The notes under the pieces: model-generated
Told to the model about the DNA's origin: nothing
Seen by the model: the letters and a program-made list of their open reading frames with translations, nothing else
The model's database searches: none
Part shown: positions 42,113-55,058 of the stretch, piece by piece
Layout of the letters: every line of letters starts with the position of its first letter
Numbering within the stretch: position 1 is the stretch's first letter
Translations under genes and position numbers: made by a program
Source: Mycolicibacterium sp. P1-18
GTDB taxonomy: Bacteria; Actinomycetota; Actinomycetes; Mycobacteriales; Mycobacteriaceae
Direction: 5' to 3'
Length of the DNA: 64,000 nt
NCBI RefSeq assembly: GCF_008329535.1
Contig: NZ_NPKR01000003.1
Span: 124,001 to 188,000 of the forward strand

Positions 42113-42205
42113 TCCGAAGAAGCGTGCGATCCAGGTCATCGAGGAGCCGGAACGCATGGGGCCAATCCGGCAACAAACCCTGCGAGATCCCTTGGGAGAA
42201 CTCGA

Positions 42206-43678
42206 ATGTCAGCACACGCACCGGACGCTGCAGACACGTCTGCAGCGCCGCAGTCCGCCAGCGAGCCGACGCAGTTCAAGGCGAACCTCGGCACGGGCCG
42301 AGTCGCGCTACTCGTCATCGCCTGCGCCGCACCCCTCGGCTCGGTCATCGGCAACACACCGATCGGCTTCACGCTGGGCAACGGCGCAGGTCTGCCGATC
42401 ATCTTCCTGGTGGCAGGCCTGGTCCTGGCCTGCTTCGCGGCCGGATACGTCGCCATCAACCGCGCGGTCCCCGGCGGCGGCGGATTCGCCCGCTACGTCC
42501 ACGCCGGTTTCGGACCCGGCGCCGGACTGGGCGCGGCCTACGCGACCACCCTGGCGTACGGATCGGGCACGATCGCCATCACCGCCGCGGCGGGATACTT
42601 CGCCGACGTCATCGCTGCGGGGCACGGACTGCACCTGCCGTGGTGGCTGTATTCGATCGTCGCCATGGTCATCGTCGGCACGATCGGTCGCTACGCCGCC
42701 GACCTGAGCGCCAAGGTGCTGCTGGTCATGATCGTCGCGGAGTTCGCGATGCTCGTCGTGCTCGACATCCTGATCCTCGCGCACAGCGGACTGTCGGCGC
42801 TGCCTCTGGACGTGTTCTCCCCCAAGCAGGTGTTCTCCGGCAGTGTCGGGCCCGCCCTGATGATCGCCTTCACCTCGTTCATCGGCATCGAATCCGCGGT
42901 GATCTACGCCAACGAAGCGCGCAACCCCGGCAAGACGGTCCCCCGCGCGATCTACCTCTGCGTCGGCGTCATCTCGGTGTTCTACTTCCTCACGGTCTGG
43001 CTCATCGTCGGCTCGGTCGGCGTCGACCAGATCGTGCCGGTCACGGAGAAGGCGCAGGGCGACCTGCTGTTCACCCTGTCGGGCCAGCAGGGCGGAACCG
43101 TGCTGACGACTCTCATGCAGATCTTCTTCCTCACCAGCGTGCTTGCGTCACTGGTGGCCCTGCACAACGCGACGACCCGCTACCTGCAGACCATGGGCAC
43201 CCAGGGCACGATGCCGAGATTCCTGGGCGCGCTGCACACGAAGTATCAGGGCCCGGCCCGCGCCAGCGAGGCGATGTCCGTGCTGACGGCGGTGCTGTTG
43301 GCCGCCTTCGTGCTCCTCGGTGCCGACCCCTACCTCGGCGTCTACACCAGCCTTGGTGGCCTGTTCACCGTCGGCATCGTCGCGATGCAGGGCGCGGTCG
43401 CCGTCACCGTGGTCGTGTTCTTCCGCAAGCGCAAGGACCGGCGGTACTGGAAGACGTTGGTGGCACCCGCGATTGGAGCCGTCGGCCTCTTGACCGCCAC
43501 CGGTTTGATCATCGCCAACTACTCCGTGCTGACCGGAACCGAGGACACGCTGCCCAATCTGCTGCCCTGGACCATTCCGTTGGCGTTCGTGATCGGCCTC
43601 GTCGTCTACCACCGCCGCCGCGACCTGGTCGTCGACTTCGACCCCGTGCCGGCACCCACTGAAGGCGCCCAGCCGTGA
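42206..43678 (+). CDS. APC family amino acid permease
   Basis: 490 residues, ATG 42206 after GGGAGA. About 12 helices with the APC substrate-binding glycine-rich start (VALLVIACAAPLGSVIGNTPIG) and the later SFIGIESAVIYANEARNPGKTVPRAIY signature. Imports an amino acid or amine. It heads an operon: its stop overlaps the PfkB kinase start (GTGA), then the aminotransferase, aldolase and TetR genes follow. So the imported compound probably enters that pathway. Confidence 0.88.
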   Translation: MSAHAPDAADTSAAPQSASEPTQFKANLGTGRVALLVIACAAPLGSVIGNTPIGFTLGNGAGLPIIFLVAGLVLACFAAGYVAINRAVPGGGGFARYVHAGFGPGAGLGAAYATTLAYGSGTIAITAAAGYFADVIAAGHGLHLPWWLYSIVAMVIVGTIGRYAADLSAKVLLVMIVAEFAMLVVLDILILAHSGLSALPLDVFSPKQVFSGSVGPALMIAFTSFIGIESAVIYANEARNPGKTVPRAIYLCVGVISVFYFLTVWLIVGSVGVDQIVPVTEKAQGDLLFTLSGQQGGTVLTTLMQIFFLTSVLASLVALHNATTRYLQTMGTQGTMPRFLGALHTKYQGPARASEAMSVLTAVLLAAFVLLGADPYLGVYTSLGGLFTVGIVAMQGAVAVTVVVFFRKRKDRRYWKTLVAPAIGAVGLLTATGLIIANYSVLTGTEDTLPNLLPWTIPLAFVIGLVVYHRRRDLVVDFDPVPAPTEGAQP

Positions 43679-44673
43679 GCACCGTGGCGGTCGTCGGGCC
43701 GCACCTCGTCGACGTTCTGGGCCGACCGGTGTCGGAGATCCCCCCGGGCCAGGGCAGCATCGTCCTCGACGAAATTCGGGTCACCGTGGCGGGAACGGGC
43801 GGCGGCGCAGCCGTCGACCTGACCAAGCTCGGCGTCACGGTGTCCTCGTTCGGCGCCATCGGCGACGACGTCCTCGGCCGGCTCCTCCTCACCCAGCTGC
43901 AGGAGCACGGGGTCGACACCGCGGGACTGGTGACGCGCGCCGGGGAGAAGACGGCGGCGACCATTCTGCCGATCCGGCCCAACGGCGAGCGGCCTGCGCT
44001 GCACGTGCCGGGCACGATGGCCTCGCTGCGAGCCGCCGACGTCGACGGTGCGGCTCTGCTCGACGCGGACGCCGTGCTCTTCGGCGGACCGGAAACCACT
44101 CCACGACTTCTGGATTCGGACGGCGTGGCGCTCTTCAGCGCCGTACACGCCGCCGGAATCCCGATCTTCGTCGACCTGCTCTACCCAGGTAGGCCCGAGA
44201 CGCTCGAACTGCTGGCACCGCTGTTGCCGCTGGTGGACTGGTTCATGCCCAACGATCAGCAGCTGCGCGGACTCACCGGCGTCGACGACGTGGTCGCCGC
44301 CGCCCGGGTGCTGCTCGACCGCGGGGTCGGCGCCGTCGCCGTCACGGTCGGCGAGCACGGCGCCGTCCTGCTGCGGCCGGACGCCGAGCCCGTGTCGGTA
44401 CCCGCGCTGCCGACCACCGTCGTCGACACCACCGGATGCGGAGACTCGTTCAACGCCGGGATGATCGCCGCACTCCTGTCCGGCTGCAGCCCGGAGGACG
44501 CCGCCCTCGTCGGCTCCGCCTGTGGTGCGCTGGTGGCGTCGGGGCTCGGTTCCGACGCCGGCATCGTCGACCTCGCCGGCGTCCTGGCGCTGATCACCGA
44601 CTTCGATCCCGAGGCGGGCCGACGCATCGGCGGCCTCGTCGCAGACCACACGCACGTCGCACTCGACGCGTGA
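43675..44673 (+). CDS. PfkB family carbohydrate kinase
   Basis: 332 residues from GTG 43675, overlapping the permease stop. PfkB signatures: the glycine pair region AGTGGGAAVDLTKLGVTVSSFGAIGDDVLGRLL at the N-terminus and the catalytic DTTGCGDSFNAGMIAALL near 250, with the base Asp. Members phosphorylate sugars, nucleosides or related polyols with ATP. In this operon it would phosphorylate the carbon skeleton before the class II aldolase cleaves it. Substrate unknown. Confidence 0.85.
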   Translation: MSTVAVVGPHLVDVLGRPVSEIPPGQGSIVLDEIRVTVAGTGGGAAVDLTKLGVTVSSFGAIGDDVLGRLLLTQLQEHGVDTAGLVTRAGEKTAATILPIRPNGERPALHVPGTMASLRAADVDGAALLDADAVLFGGPETTPRLLDSDGVALFSAVHAAGIPIFVDLLYPGRPETLELLAPLLPLVDWFMPNDQQLRGLTGVDDVVAAARVLLDRGVGAVAVTVGEHGAVLLRPDAEPVSVPALPTTVVDTTGCGDSFNAGMIAALLSGCSPEDAALVGSACGALVASGLGSDAGIVDLAGVLALITDFDPEAGRRIGGLVADHTHVALDA

Positions 44674-44702
44674 CCCAGATTCATTGTCCTAGAGGGGAAA
44701 TC

Positions 44703-45962
44703 GTGACCACGAACATCGACGTCACCACCGATCGGCGGCAGCGCAGCGCCGACACCGACCTGCGCCGCCGCGCCAAGGCCGTCGTGCCCAACGGCATGTA
44801 CGGCCACCAGAACATGAACGTGCTGCCGGCGATCCCGCAGTTCATCGCGCGGTCGCGGGGCGCGCGCCTGTGGGACGTCGACGGCAACGAGTACGTCGAC
44901 CTCATGTGCAGCTGGGGTCCAGTGATCCTCGGCCACGGCGACCCGGTCGTCGAGGAGGCCGCCGAACGGCAACGCCGACAGGGTGATTGCCTCAACGGAC
45001 CGGCCCCGGTCATGGTGGAGCTGGCCGAGGCGTTGGTGGCCACCGTCGCGGACGCCGACTGGGCGATGTTCGCCAAGAACGGCACCGATGCGACCACGAT
45101 GTGCTGCACGATCGCACGCGCGGCGACCGGCCGCACGAAGATCCTGGTCGCCGAGGGCGCCTACCACGGCGCCGCGCCATGGTGCACCCCGTTCCCCGCG
45201 GGCGTCACCGCCGCCGACCGCGCGAACCTGCTGCAGTTCCAGTTCAACGACATTGAATCCGTCCGCGCAGCCGTCGGCGAGCACGCCGACGACGTCGCCG
45301 CAATCATCGTCAGCCCGTTCCGCCACGACGCCGGGTTCGACCAGGAGCTCGTCGACCCGACCTTCGCGCGTGACGTCCGCGCCTACTGCGACGACATCGG
45401 CGCGGCGCTCATCCTCGACGACGTGCGCGCGGGCTTCCGCATTCATCACGGCGGCAGCTGGGAACCCCTTGGCGTGAAGGTGGACCTGACGCCGTGGAGC
45501 AAGTCGATCGCCAACGGGTACGCCCTCGCCGCGGTCACCGGGACCGACCGCTACCGTGACGCGGCGGGCGGCATCTTCGTCACCGGCTCGTTCTGGATGG
45601 GCGCCGTCGACATGGCCGCCGGCCTGGCCACCATCACCGAACTCGCCCGTCGGGACGCCGTGGCGCGGATGCGTGACCTCGGCCAGCAGTTGCGCACCGG
45701 CATCGTCGACGGTGCCGCGAAGTGGGATTTCGACGTGCACTACACCGGGCCCGCCCAAATGCCGAACCTGTTGTTCGCCAACGACTCCGACTACGAGCTG
45801 TCCGTTGCGTTCAGCGCCGAGGCGCAGGCGCGCGGGGTCTACGTGCACCCCAAACACAACTGGTTCGTCTCCGCCGCGATGACCGATGCCGATCTGGACA
45901 TGGCGCTCACCGGTCTCGACGGTGCGTTCGGCGCACTTCGCGCCCGATACCCCCGGCCATGA
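44703..45962 (+). CDS. Class III aminotransferase (glutamate-1-semialdehyde-type)
   Basis: 419 residues from GTG 44703 after GAGGGG. Fold-type I PLP enzyme: FAKNGTDATTMCCTIARAATGR region, LILDDVRAGFR (Asp239 with Asp240 in place of the usual Glu), and the Schiff-base lysine K267 in TPWSKSIANGYALAA. The VPNGMYGHQ start and NGTDATT are close to glutamate-1-semialdehyde aminomutase-like aminotransferases of catabolic operons. It would remove an amino group from the imported compound or an intermediate. Stop overlaps the next start (ATGA). Confidence 0.87.
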   Translation: MTTNIDVTTDRRQRSADTDLRRRAKAVVPNGMYGHQNMNVLPAIPQFIARSRGARLWDVDGNEYVDLMCSWGPVILGHGDPVVEEAAERQRRQGDCLNGPAPVMVELAEALVATVADADWAMFAKNGTDATTMCCTIARAATGRTKILVAEGAYHGAAPWCTPFPAGVTAADRANLLQFQFNDIESVRAAVGEHADDVAAIIVSPFRHDAGFDQELVDPTFARDVRAYCDDIGAALILDDVRAGFRIHHGGSWEPLGVKVDLTPWSKSIANGYALAAVTGTDRYRDAAGGIFVTGSFWMGAVDMAAGLATITELARRDAVARMRDLGQQLRTGIVDGAAKWDFDVHYTGPAQMPNLLFANDSDYELSVAFSAEAQARGVYVHPKHNWFVSAAMTDADLDMALTGLDGAFGALRARYPRP

Positions 45963-46597
45963 CCGATCTGCAGGCGCTGCGCGACGACGTGGCGGGTCGG
46001 TGCCGCGAATTGGCCGCTCAGGGCGTGGCCTTGGCCGGCGCCGGGAACGTGAGCGTGCGGTCCGCCGACCACGTCCTGATCACCCGGGCGGGCATGCGCT
46101 TCGAGACCGCCGAGGCCGGCGACGTCACCGTCGTCACCCTCACCGGAGAGGTCGTCGACGGTGCGCGGCCGTCCTCGGAGACGGGCCTTCACCTCGGGAT
46201 CTACCAACGCTCGGCGGCCAGCGCCGTCGTCCACACCCACGGCCGCAGCTCCGTCGCGGTCGGCCTGGTGTGCGACGAGATGCCGTTGGTGCACTACAAC
46301 CTGCTCCGGCTGGGCGGTCGCATCCCGACCATTCCGTATCTGCTGTTCGGCTCCCAGGAGCTCGCCGAGGCGGTGGGATCTGCCGTCGCCCGGGGGCACG
46401 GCACCGTCCTGATGCGCAACCACGGGGCGGTCAGCAGCGCGCGCACGCTGGCCGAGGCCGTGGAGCACGCCTGCCTCACCGAGTGGGTGTGCGACGTGTA
46501 CCTCGCCGCCCGCACCCTCGGCACGCCGGCCGTGCTCACCGACGGCGACCTCGACGCGGTGGCCGAGCAAAGCAGTCGGCTGGCCTACGGTCACTGA
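45959..46597 (+). CDS. Class II aldolase/adducin family protein
   Basis: 212 residues from ATG 45959, overlapping the aminotransferase stop. Fuculose-phosphate aldolase-like: GNVSVRSADHVLITRAG, then the zinc histidines in VVHTHGRSSVAVGL and the third in MRNHGAVSSARTL. These enzymes cleave a phosphorylated ketose into DHAP and an aldehyde, or are decarboxylases. Following a PfkB kinase and aminotransferase, an aldol cleavage of a phosphorylated chain is the simplest reading. Confidence 0.85.
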   Translation: MTDLQALRDDVAGRCRELAAQGVALAGAGNVSVRSADHVLITRAGMRFETAEAGDVTVVTLTGEVVDGARPSSETGLHLGIYQRSAASAVVHTHGRSSVAVGLVCDEMPLVHYNLLRLGGRIPTIPYLLFGSQELAEAVGSAVARGHGTVLMRNHGAVSSARTLAEAVEHACLTEWVCDVYLAARTLGTPAVLTDGDLDAVAEQSSRLAYGH

Positions 46598-46653
46598 CTG
46601 CGTCCCGGACCGGGTCCTACACTCGTTCACAGCCGGAGAGCCGAGGGGACCTG

Positions 46654-49266
<2,613 letters not shown>

Positions 49267-49279
49267 CTACGGTGAACGC

Positions 49280-50173
49280 ATGGCCACGATCGACCCGCGC
49301 CACGAGGTCCGCGAATTCCTGAGCTCGCGGCGCGCGCGCATCAGCCCCCAGCAGGCGGGGTTGCCGGCGTACGGCGGCAACCGCCGGGTCAAGGGTCTGC
49401 GGCGCGAAGAGGTCGCGATGCTCGCCGGTGTCTCGGTCGACTACTACGTGCGCATGGAGCGCGGAAATCTGGCGGGCGCCTCTGACGGCGTGCTCGACTC
49501 GCTGGCTTCTGCGTTGCAGCTCGACGAGGCGGAGCGCGAACACCTCTACGCGCTCGCGCGGGAGTCCGGCACCGGGGGCAGCCGCCGCAGGCGAAGGCAA
49601 CCGGGCACCGTCCGACCAGCCCTGCAACAGCTACTCGACGCGATCACCGACGCTCCCGCCTGGATCCGCAACGGCCGCCACGACGTGCTGGCGATGAACC
49701 AACTGGCTCGCGCGCTCTACGCGCCGGTGCTCGCCGATCCGCGTCGGCCCGCGAACACGGCTCGGTTCGTTTACCTGAATCCCGAAGCCGCCGAACAGTT
49801 CTTCGTCGACTACGACAAGATCACCCGCGACGCGGCTGCGATGCTCCGGATGGAGGCCGGCCAGAATCCGCACGACGAGGATCTGATCGCGTTGGTCGGT
49901 GAGTTGTCCACGCGCAGTGAGCTGTTTCGCAAGCAGTGGGCGTCTCAGGACGTGCGCTTCCACCGGTCCGGCCGCAAGCGGCTACGGCACCCCGCCGTGG
50001 GTCAGCTCGACCTGGACTTCGAGGCGATGCCCCTGCCCGGCGACCCCGGCTTCCAGCTCAACGTCTACACCGCTGCACCGGACACGCCCACGGCGGACGG
50101 GCTCAGGTTGCTGGCGTCGTGGGCGGCCAGCCAGGACCATCTCGCGAGCGAACGCGCTGGAGCCAAGACCTAG
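49280..50173 (+). CDS. XRE family regulator with MmyB-like ligand domain
   Basis: 297 residues. HTH_31-type start LSSRRARISPQQAGLPAYGGNRRVKGLRREEVAMLAGVSVDYYVRMERGN (about 14-62), followed by the MmyB-like ligand-binding domain (PAWIRNGRHDVLAMNQLARALY, NTARFVYLNPEAAEQFFVDYDKI, and the ending GDPGFQLNVYTAAPDTPTADGLRLLASWA). This family is widespread in actinobacteria and binds fatty-acid-like ligands in the few known cases. It is divergent from the AKR pair; the stop overlaps the glpK-like stop (CTAG). Confidence 0.9.
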   Translation: MATIDPRHEVREFLSSRRARISPQQAGLPAYGGNRRVKGLRREEVAMLAGVSVDYYVRMERGNLAGASDGVLDSLASALQLDEAEREHLYALARESGTGGSRRRRRQPGTVRPALQQLLDAITDAPAWIRNGRHDVLAMNQLARALYAPVLADPRRPANTARFVYLNPEAAEQFFVDYDKITRDAAAMLRMEAGQNPHDEDLIALVGELSTRSELFRKQWASQDVRFHRSGRKRLRHPAVGQLDLDFEAMPLPGDPGFQLNVYTAAPDTPTADGLRLLASWAASQDHLASERAGAKT

Positions 50174-51687
50174 GGCTCGGTGGCGAGCCCGACCTCGGCG
50201 GGAGTCAGCGCCCGCGCGACGGCCGACTTCCAACCCGCGGCCTCGCGCCTGCGGGTCCGGGCGTCCATGTTGGGGTACCACGCCGCCGCAATGTGCCGAT
50301 TCGCCCGCAGCGCAGCGCGATCGGGCCAGTAGCCGACGGCAAGGCCGGCCGAGTACGCGGCGCCCAGCGACACCGTCTCCGAGACGAAGGGGCGCACCAC
50401 CGGGACGTTGAGGACGTCGGCGTTGTACTGCATCATCAGGTGGTTCGAGGTCATCCCGCCGTCGACGGCCAGCCTCGCCAGGGGTACGCCGGATTCGAGC
50501 ATCATGGCGTTGACCACCTCCCACGTCTGCCAGACGGTGGCCTCCAGCACCGCCCGCGCCAGGTGGCCCTTGGTGATGTAGGACGTCAGGCCGACGACGA
50601 TGCCCCGCGCCGCCGAGTCCCAATGCGGCGCAAGCAGTCCGGAGAAGGCTGGCACGATGTAGCAGCCCCCGTTGTCGTCGACGGTCCGTGCCAGCGTCTC
50701 GATCTGAGGCGCCGTGTCGATGACGCCCAGCTGATCGCGGAACCACTGCACCAGCGAACCGGCCACGGCGATGGGCCCCTCCAGGGCGTACATCGGCTCC
50801 GCTCCCGGGGCGGCATACGCGACGGTCGACAGCAAGCCGTTGCTGGATTCGACGATCTGGGTACCGACGTTCATGAGCAGGAAGGCACCGGTCCCGTAAG
50901 TGCACTTCGCATCGCTGGGCTCGAAGCACATCTGACCGAACAGCGCCGCCTGCTGATCACCGAGCGCGGCGGCGATCGGCACCCCCGGCAGCACTGTCGT
51001 GCAGTTGGCGTACACCTCGCAGTTGGACACGATGCGCGGCATCATCGCTTCTGGGATGTCCAGTATCGCCATGAGTTTCGGGCTCCACTGCAGCGTGTGC
51101 AGATCCATCAGGAGGGTTCTGCTGGCGTTGGTGACGTCGGTGACGTGGATGCCTCCCTTGGGACCGCCGGTGAGGTTCCAGATCAACCACGACTCGAGGG
51201 TGCCGAACAGCACCTCGCCCTTTCGTGCACGCGAATCCAGGCGTCGGACGTTGTCCAGCAGCCACCGCAGCCGGGGCGCGGCGAAGTAGGACGCCGGGTC
51301 GAGGCCGGCAATGCGACGAAAGTCCTCGGCGTAGGGCTCGATCTGGTCGACGACCGGACCGGTCCTGGTGTCCTGCCACGTAATCGCCGGCGCCACCGGC
51401 ACACCCGTGCGGCGGTCCCACACCACCGTCGTCTCACGCTGGTTGGCGATCCCCAGCGCGACGACGTTGGACGTGTCCAGCCCCGCCGCCTTCAGCGCCT
51501 CGGGCACCACCCGGCGCACGTTGCGCCACAGTTCGGCGGCGTCCTGTTCCACCCAGCCTGACTGCGGAAACGATTGCCGTTGTTCGCGCTGCGCGATGGA
51601 CAGCATCCGGCCGCTGTGGTCGAACACCATGCAGCGCGCGGACGTCGTGCCCAGGTCGATCGCGGCCACCACGCGTTGGTCGGTCAC
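50170..51687 (-). CDS. glpK: Glycerol kinase (FGGY family), first copy
   Basis: 505 residues from GTG 51687, overlapping the IclR stop (GTGA). FGGY kinase: AAIDLGTTSARCMVFDHSG phosphate loop, [18 protein letters not shown], then the catalytic and Mg region [22 protein letters not shown], and LAVDGGMTSNHLMMQYNADVL near the C-terminus. It phosphorylates glycerol to sn-glycerol-3-phosphate. A second 505-residue kinase gene is at 53471; the copies differ in places such as D-L-G-T-T versus D-Q-G-T-T, so specialised roles or a related polyol substrate are possible. Confidence 0.85.
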   Translation of the reverse strand: MTDQRVVAAIDLGTTSARCMVFDHSGRMLSIAQREQRQSFPQSGWVEQDAAELWRNVRRVVPEALKAAGLDTSNVVALGIANQRETTVVWDRRTGVPVAPAITWQDTRTGPVVDQIEPYAEDFRRIAGLDPASYFAAPRLRWLLDNVRRLDSRARKGEVLFGTLESWLIWNLTGGPKGGIHVTDVTNASRTLLMDLHTLQWSPKLMAILDIPEAMMPRIVSNCEVYANCTTVLPGVPIAAALGDQQAALFGQMCFEPSDAKCTYGTGAFLLMNVGTQIVESSNGLLSTVAYAAPGAEPMYALEGPIAVAGSLVQWFRDQLGVIDTAPQIETLARTVDDNGGCYIVPAFSGLLAPHWDSAARGIVVGLTSYITKGHLARAVLEATVWQTWEVVNAMMLESGVPLARLAVDGGMTSNHLMMQYNADVLNVPVVRPFVSETVSLGAAYSAGLAVGYWPDRAALRANRHIAAAWYPNMDARTRRREAAGWKSAVARALTPAEVGLATEP

Positions 51688-52448
51688 CGCGTGGGCTCGA
51701 GTGCGTGCATGACCGCGGCGGCGGCGAACCGAAGAGCCGCGAGCGGTTCCGGACGGGGCGTGCCGTCACGGCCCAGCAGTTCCTCCGGCGGACCGTGCAA
51801 CGCGAGTGCGGCGACGCTGGAGCGGCTGGCACCGTGGACCGCGACGGCCACGTCGGCGAAGTCGGGGTCGAGTTCGCCGTCGCCGGTCGCCACTCCCCTC
51901 ACCCGGATCTGCTCGATGGCGGTGGCCAGCCTGCCCCGATTGGTGGACGTCCGGCGCGTGTAGCGGTCCAGCGGGAGATTGCGCAGAAGTCGTTCGCGCA
52001 GCGGCGAATACGCCAGCAGCAGCTTGCCGCTTCCGGTGGCGTGCAGCGGCAACAGTTCCCCGACGCGGAGGGTCTGGGGCTTGTCGTCGGGGCGGAACAC
52101 GTGGTGGACGACCTCCGCCTCCTGACCGTGCAGGATCGTCATCAGCACCTCGAAGCCCGTGTCCGACGCCAGGCCGTCGGCCCACGGCATGGCGGCCGAA
52201 CGCAGATCGTTGCCGTCGAGCGCCACGACGTCGTGCGAGGACATGCGTGGCCCCAGGGAGTAGGCACCCGTGTCCGGGTCCTGGTCGAGGTACTCCAGGG
52301 TGGTCAGCGTCTGCAGGATGCCGTGGACGGTCGTCTTCGACAGGTCGACCTCCTGGGCGATGTCGCGCAACTGCATCGACCTGTCGCTGCGCTCGACGAG
52401 GTCGAGGATCACCGTGGCGCGTTCGAGCGCCTGTATCGGGCCTGGCAT
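51684..52448 (-). CDS. IclR family regulator, GylR-like
   Basis: 254 residues, ATG 52448 after GAGGAG. Winged HTH at about 5-65 (ALERATVILDLVERSDRSMQLRDIAQEVDLSKTTVHGILQTL) and an IclR effector domain (LPLHATGSGKLLLAYSPLRE). In Streptomyces the IclR-type GylR controls the glycerol operon; the position here, between glpK-like and glpF genes, suggests the same role. It is co-transcribed with the first glycerol kinase gene and faces glpF. Confidence 0.9.
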   Translation of the reverse strand: MPGPIQALERATVILDLVERSDRSMQLRDIAQEVDLSKTTVHGILQTLTTLEYLDQDPDTGAYSLGPRMSSHDVVALDGNDLRSAAMPWADGLASDTGFEVLMTILHGQEAEVVHHVFRPDDKPQTLRVGELLPLHATGSGKLLLAYSPLRERLLRNLPLDRYTRRTSTNRGRLATAIEQIRVRGVATGDGELDPDFADVAVAVHGASRSSVAALALHGPPEELLGRDGTPRPEPLAALRFAAAAVMHALEPTR

Positions 52449-52496
52449 TCACAGCTCCTCACTGGCAGCCGGCTGTGACCCCGGCCGCATCGCCTC

Positions 52497-52513
52497 GTTC
52501 GACATTGTCGAAC
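52497..52513. promoter_or_regulatory. IclR operator candidate for the glycerol genes
   Basis: Perfect 8-bp arms GTTCGACA and TGTCGAAC around a T, in the 168-base region between the IclR start (52448) and glpF start (52617). Its form matches IclR-family operators and its position allows control of both directions. Confidence 0.7.
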
Positions 52514-52616
52514 AACGTCGATTGATCTGCGTCACATTCCCTTCGTAGGTTCGCAGCAGGTCATCAGAGCGGCGTCACCAGTCAGGCGCGGCGACAGGCA
52601 CACGGAGGAAGCAGAC

Positions 52617-53435
52617 ATGAAGAAGACCCACCCGCTCATCGGAGAGTTGTCCGGTGAGTTACTCGGCACCGCCATCCTGGTCATGTTCGGTTGCGGCGTC
52701 GTCGCCCAGGTCGTCACGGGCGGATTCCCGAAGTCCCTTGCCTCCGGCGACCACAACTCGATCGCCTTCGGTTGGGGCCTCGGCGTCACGATGGCAGTCT
52801 TCGTCGCCGGGCGCATCAGCGGGGCTCACCTCAACCCCGCGGTGACGATTGCCCTCGCAGCATTCCGGGGATTCGACCGGCGCAAGATCCTGCCGTTCAT
52901 CGGCGCGCAGTTCGTCGGCGCCCTCGTCGGCGCGCTCATCGTCAGGTTCGTCTACGCCGACCAGATCGCCAACGTCGACCCGACCCACACCAAGGCCACC
53001 CAGGGCATCTTCTCGACCTCACCGGGTGAAGGCGTGTCCATCATGACCGCGTTCGCCGACCAGGTGGTGGGTACCGCCCTGCTGGTCATGGTGATCTTCG
53101 CCCTCACGAGCGCCGTCAACGATCCCCCCATGGCGAACACCGGACCGTTGATCATCGGTCTGCTGGTGGTCGCCATCGGGATGGCCTGGGGCACCAACGC
53201 CGGCTACGCGATCAACCCGGCGCGCGACTTCGGTCCCCGCGTGGCGTCGTGGATCACGGGTTACCAGGACGCGATGTTCTCGGCCAACGGACCCGAGTTG
53301 TACTTCTGGCTCCCGATCGTCGCCCCCATCGTCGGCGGCCTGATCGGTGGGGCCCTCTTCGTCTTCGGCATCGAGCGGTTCCTGCCCGCTGCCGAGACGC
53401 TGCCCCACGAGGTCGGCGTCGCCGAAGCCCGCTGA
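52617..53435 (+). CDS. glpF: Glycerol uptake facilitator (aquaglyceroporin)
   Basis: 272 residues. Six-helix MIP channel with the two half-helix NPA motifs, GAHLNPAVT (about 70) and [10 protein letters not shown] (about 200); the Asp after the second NPA (NPARD) and the Arg of the GPR are features of glycerol-conducting GlpF rather than water-only channels. It leads the glpF-glpK-glpD unit, with a strong palindrome upstream. Confidence 0.92.
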   Translation: MKKTHPLIGELSGELLGTAILVMFGCGVVAQVVTGGFPKSLASGDHNSIAFGWGLGVTMAVFVAGRISGAHLNPAVTIALAAFRGFDRRKILPFIGAQFVGALVGALIVRFVYADQIANVDPTHTKATQGIFSTSPGEGVSIMTAFADQVVGTALLVMVIFALTSAVNDPPMANTGPLIIGLLVVAIGMAWGTNAGYAINPARDFGPRVASWITGYQDAMFSANGPELYFWLPIVAPIVGGLIGGALFVFGIERFLPAAETLPHEVGVAEAR

Positions 53436-53470
53436 GCGTCGAACCCTCACCCCTACCAAGGAGACTCACC

Positions 53471-54988
<1,518 letters not shown>

Positions 54989-55058
54989 TGGTCTCCTCGC
55001 TCATCACAATTCATCCGTACGGCAACCACTTTCAGCACGGAAGGGTCAGGTAGCAGCC